A stretch of 64,000 nt of DNA from Cryptomeria japonica (Eukaryota > Streptophyta > Pinopsida > Cupressales > Cupressaceae), in the NCBI RefSeq assembly GCF_030272615.1, contig NC_081415.1, positions 375,609,392 to 375,673,391 on the forward strand. The letters are read 5' to 3'. This document shows, one piece after another, positions 59,561 to 64,000 of this stretch (the first letter of the stretch is position 1; each line of letters starts with the position of its first letter). The position numbers and the translations under genes were made by a program. Below the pieces are notes generated by a model, which was not told where the DNA came from, did not search any database, and worked only from the letters and a program-made list of their open reading frames with translations.

Positions 59561-60790
59561 ATAATATTCTTCCTCCAGACCTCTCACAAAACTAGAAACA
59601 AAACTTTATCCCTCAATCCTCTCATTATACCATTATCATTGATACCCTTTATATACGAGGTCTGGATAGGACTCTCCTCAGGTGCCTCGAATGTGACAAA
59701 TCCGAAAAAGCCTTAAACGAAGTCCATGAAGGTATTTGTGACACACATTCAAGTGATCTTACACTGTCCAAGAAACTCATACGCTTGGGTTATTATTGGC
59801 CCACTATAGAAAGATATTCCTTCACATATGACAAGAAATGTAAACAATGTCAGACTCACGATAATCTGATACATGCACCAACACAAGAGTTGCATCCTTT
59901 GGCAGGATCATGGCTGTTTTCTTAATGGAATCTGGACTTGATAGGAAAGATTCACCCTTCACCTTCAAATGGACGCAAGTTCATTTTGACTGCTACAAAG
60001 TACTTTACTAAATGGATTGAGGTAGTGCCTCTAACAACAGTGACATGAAAGCATATAGCTTCATTTATCCTCAACTATATCATCTGTCACTACGACATTC
60101 CCATCTCCATTATCATTGATAATGGAAGACCTTTTAAGATTCAAGATGTACAAGAACTATGTGAGTGATTCCAAATCCAACATAGATTCTCAACACCCTA
60201 CTATCCTCAAGGGAATAGTCAAGCTAAGGCATCCAACAAAACAATCCTTAATTTTTTTAAAGAAGACAGTCTATGAAGCTGATAGGGACTGACACGTTCA
60301 ATTGAATCCCACTCTATGGCCTTATCGCACTAGCATTCGTACACCCATTGGGGCAACTCTGTATTGCCTTGTGTATGGGTCAGAAGCATTCATGCCAATT
60401 GAAGTAGAGATACCTTTTGTACGAGTGTCATTAAAGGGACTCATTTAGATGAGGAGTAGAGAGTATCTAGGTTACAAGAACTAGAGTTGCTACGAGAGTG
60501 TCGCCAAAATGCTTCTGATCACTTAAAAGCATATTAGCAAAGGATGGTGAGAAGCTACAATCATCGGGTCAAGCTGAGAGTATTTTAGTTGGGAGATCTT
60601 TTCTTAAGAGAAAATCCACGCAACTAGCAAGATAGAGACAAAAAGGGGAAGTTTGAACCAAACTGGTTAGGTCCTTTTGTCATAATTGTTGCATATGGAT
60701 CTGGAGCCTACAAATTGTCAACGCCAGAAGGTGAGTGGTTTGAAGAATCCATCAACACTATGCATCTAAAGAAGTTTTATGTCCGAAAAA
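59561..60790 (+). pseudogene. pol: Integrase of element E, catalytic residue lost
   Basis: Parallel to D 39900-41110. The Zn region is degraded, and the core has IIDNGRPF and NSQAKASNK. In the last motif the catalytic Glu codon reads AAG (Lys). Multiple stops (for example in F-LGDLFLR). The C-terminus NWLGPFVI and VEESINTMHLKKFY-like end near 60780. Confidence 0.82.
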
Positions 60791-61600
60791 GCAGAAAATC
60801 CCAAAACAGTGAAAAAGCAAAAAAACGATGAAAAAGCAGGAAATCCAAAAAAAGCAAAAAAGCAAAAAATACAAAACACAACGAAAACAGTGAAAAAAAA
60901 TAAATCAAATATGGGAAAAATGCAATAAAAACAAATGGTGAAAACCTGGCAACAGGCGTTATCTGTTAGTTGGCCCTTCCATCTAGGAGTTCATGCTTTC
61001 TTTCGCTTTCCTTCCATCGCATTTGTACATATCCATCATAAAAAGCATTTTGTACATAATCAAGCATTGTCATCTTACCATGGCTTGGATGATCGTATAT
61101 ATCCATAATAACTTTGTTTCTAGATTGGGGGCAAAATCCTGAACATAGCTAGGGGAAAAATGCACATTTGAGCTTAAACAAAACAGACAATCACAACAGT
61201 TAGACAACACTTACAGCAAAAACTGAGACACATCCAATGTTGAACACACGATCAAAAATCTTAACACATCAACCATCAACTATCAAACACAACATTCAAA
61301 ACAAATATCAACGAATGACATCTTCTGAATAATGGTTTAAATGCTTTAGCTTGAATTGTTCAACTATGATATTCTTGATTTTCATTATCATGTTTCTTGA
61401 GTGACTCAAGGATGTCTCGAACTAGAGAAATGAAGAAGGAACATGATATTTTATTTGTCTGTTGTCTGTAAATTGATCATTAATATGTGTAAGTTTGTCT
61501 TAGGACATGGTCTACAAGGCATCATCGAGGACATTTCAGATTTGCACACAAGAATGGTTAATTCTTTCTGTTTATGCAATCAACATTGTCATAGAGCTAT
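60791..61600 (+). other. 3' spacer of element E
   Basis: A-rich repeats (60785-60910), then sequence parallel to D 41260-42060. The parallel ends near 61600; no PMD gene, polypurine tract or LTR of E follows in the window. Confidence 0.6.
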
Positions 61601-62785
61601 AGTCCCGTGCCTGAAAGAATAGTCAATTACTAAATCTACCATAAACATAATGAAAGTAGCTACGAAGTAAATATGCAAAAAGAAAATACACATAATCCTC
61701 ACCAAGTGGGCCCCCTTGGATGAGTCTCCTCAAATGTTAAGATTAATACTAAATGCTACACACACATAATCAAATTACTACTCATGTTGATAACAGATGG
61801 AGCTAAATTTCATCTTTATTCCAAAATGCTCTAATCAGTAAGTAGAAAAATAACATGCTTTCTCGAACTCGTTCTTTAAGAAAGACTGGAAGAATTTATA
61901 GAAAACAAAGACTTGACTTCCTGACCACTACAACCGCTCCACTCCTAACATTTAGGAGGAGGAATTTTATTGAAAACATGGAATAACTAGGAACAAACAT
62001 GCTGAAACAGAGTAGGACTCCATTTTTGCATTATTCCATCTACGTCTTACTCCTATATTTGCTCTTCTAGCAAACATGACAAACTAATGAAAAGGTAACT
62101 ACCTTATAATTGATCCGAGACTCTAAATGGTGATAACAGTTGGCTAGCCGCGTATAACAGTTTTGATTCCTTCTTGCTTTGTTGCCCATGACCCTTCAAA
62201 GTTCTACCACATCCTGATATCAACATTTACTCCATCTCAATAACTTAGACTTCTCAATGAGATTAGATTTCCACAATCCATCAAGATTGTTGTCTTTGTT
62301 TCTGAATTTCAACTACATAATTTTTTTTACATCGTTTCAAATCATACTCAATGATCCATCATCAGGTTGAGAGAGTTGTAGGATGAGAATGAATGGAATT
62401 ACAGACCAAGAAGGGATAAATATGGTTGGGGAAAGGGAAACAAGGACAAATATTTTAACAATAACAAAAAACAAAAATAGAACTAAATATCACAATAGAA
62501 TAATAAATAAAGAATAAAAAAAAAAAAAAGAGACAAAGGAAAAGTAAGAAGAAAAAGGAAGAAGAATTGAAGGAGAAGGGAGCCAATAAATAAATAGAAA
62601 ATAAAAATAAAATTAAAAAATAAATAAGACAAAATAAAAAATAAGAATGAAGGGAAACAAAAAATAAAAGATAATAAGAGGACAAAAATTAAACAAATAA
62701 AAAACCACAAAGGTGAAAATGAACAAATGTAACTAAAAATGTGTGTGTAAACATACGCTTACACAAGAAAACTCCTCACACCTTC
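61601..62785. other. Unassigned sequence between E and LTR G
   Basis: No gene. 62455-62720 is A-rich purine-biased low-complexity sequence. A 16-base C run lies at about 62787-62802. It may be the leader of the minus-strand element whose LTR starts at 63832. Confidence 0.35.
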
Positions 62786-62802
62786 TCCCCCCCCCCCCCC
62801 CC

Positions 62803-63832
62803 ACACACATATATAACAAAAGATAAAACCGTAGCTAATCGATCTATTGCCTCCTAGTAAATGCGAGTATGAATTTTGCTCTCAGATCTGGTTACGCAAA
62901 TTCCAGTGACTTGACTACACTTAAATGGAGGATTTAAATGATGAAGATGCATAAGCTAGCAATGATAGCATGATTAAGCTACATGATTTCATGATTATTC
63001 TAGAAAATAAGCTAGAATGAAGATGCAATTAAGCTAAAATTGAACATGATAACAATGCTAAGAATGATTTGCTGAGAGCTATATGCCTATAGTAACAATG
63101 CTTGAATGCAAATGAGATGGGATGAATCAGGATGAGATCCTTATTGCTCCAAAATCGGGTCTATTTATAGGATTTCCAAAGCTAGGGGTGAGGTGGCAGA
63201 AATCAACGGTCAAGATTAAGTCTGAAGATATCAATGGTTAAATTGGAGGAGGTTGGAAAAGAGGTTGGATTAAAGGGAACATTGTCATCTCCATGGTGAC
63301 AAGTGTCAAGAGGCTTCTAGAAGAGGTTGGATGAAAGGGAACATTTATCATCTCTATGGTGACAAGTGTCAAGAGGCTTCTAGAAGAGGTTGGATGAAAG
63401 GGAACACTTAGTGACAAGTGTCACAAAGCTTTGCTCATGAGAGGCCAAAGTGTTCAAGGAAAGGGGACATGGTGGTTAGGATGGAGTTAATTAAACCCAG
63501 GGTTTTAGAAGAGGCTAGGTTAGGTGGTTAGAAGTTAGGAGAATTTGAATTTAAAAATTCAAATAATAGGAAAAGGCTAATTAATCTCAACAACTCATAA
63601 ATTGATTTGTGTTAATTAATTAGGGGATTTAGAAGAAATGAATTTGATGATGAAATTGATAGAGGGAATTAATTAATTTGAATTAATTAATTAAAGGGGA
63701 TTATGAAAATGAACTTATTAAATAAATCCTTAGATTTATTAATAAGTAGATGAAAGGGAGAATTTAATCAAATTGCTTAATGAATTTAATTAAATTAGAA
63801 AAAGGGATTCAGACCATTTTTAGGTGTATACA
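62803..63832 (-). repeat. LTR 'G' (minus strand; inner end not fixed)
   Basis: On the minus strand it opens TGTATACACCTAAAAATGG at 63832, then ATTAATTAA-rich sequence and TATAAATAG (about 63161-63170), about 660 bp from the terminus, the same architecture as LTR2 and the F LTR. A repeat of about 60 bp (aagtgtcaagaggcttctagaagaggttgg) occurs twice or more at 63290-63420. No purine tract precedes 63832 on the minus strand, so it is more likely a 5' LTR or a solo LTR than a 3' LTR. Confidence 0.55.
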
Positions 63833-64000
63833 TATATATACATATATACGCACATCTCTCTTCACTAATAAAATCTAGAATGCCCTGGCACTGTACGAAA
63901 CTTATGAAGATTGTCTTAGATGTGTTGTTAATGCTTTCCACATTTCGACTGCTTCATTAAGTCAAAGGTTTTGAGAGTTTCCTTGCAAAATCTATATTGT
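63833..64000. other. Right flank
   Basis: Starts with (TA)n; nothing else recognised. Confidence 0.3.

Noticed and set aside
62455-62710. Hydrophobic open frames on the minus strand
   Set aside because: They are translations of an A-rich low-complexity tract (poly Phe/Leu), with no start context or neighbours.

Overview
The window reads as repeat-dense nuclear DNA of a seed plant, most likely a gymnosperm. This is inferred from AT-rich sequence, several generations of nested and decayed LTR retrotransposons, very long LTRs (up to about 3.7 kb), and plant-type lineages: chromovirus, Athila, Tat and Copia. I found no intact host gene, rRNA, tRNA or CRISPR array. Every coding stretch I can name belongs to a retroelement and is broken, except for a promoter-like stretch that may have been captured from a host gene.

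Layout. 1-4555: minus-strand element F, with a gag 5' part at the left edge, a long leader with degenerate repeats, and an LTR beginning (minus strand) at 4555. 4556-4812 and 12750-14470 (minus): two halves of one unidentified retroelement-associated ORF ('gene X'), split by a tail-to-tail pair of chromovirus copies, A1 (plus, 4813-7437) and A2 (minus, 7438-12731). 15184-17173 and 29939-30530 (minus): an Athila-type pol ('C'), split by Copia element B (17174-29933). B has 2.8-kb LTRs, a broken gag, no recognisable pol, a nested solo LTR (22334-23127, TSD CAAAC) and about 4 kb of non-Copia sequence.

30532-47576: Tat-lineage Ty3/gypsy element D (plus). It has LTR1, leader, gag, protease, a G-patch-like module, RT, RNase H, a second (archaeal-type) RNase H, integrase, an antisense plant-mobile-domain gene, a polypurine tract and LTR2. 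The sequence after LTR2 (47577-48153, resuming at 51866) is the leader of a second, much more decayed Tat copy E (gag to integrase, 53558-60790). D and E therefore appear to share LTR2. E's leader is interrupted by a 3.7-kb solo LTR ('H', 48154-51860, TSD ACTTA). 61600-64000: unrelated AT-rich sequence, then another minus-strand LTR ('G') starting at 63832 with the same TGTAKACACCTAAA terminus as F and D.

How the parts relate. B interrupts C, the A1/A2 composite interrupts gene X, H interrupts E's leader, and the 794-bp solo LTR interrupts B. D has the freshest LTR pair (about eight differences by eye over about 1,046 bp), yet its genes carry at least five in-frame stops and a frameshift, so D was either moved in trans or its LTRs were homogenised. 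The most unusual items are the antisense plant-mobile-domain gene in D, the G-patch-like module between protease and RT in both Tat copies, the flanking direct repeat around the tail-to-tail chromovirus pair, and a cluster of CGGTAG/CTACCG palindromes inside H.
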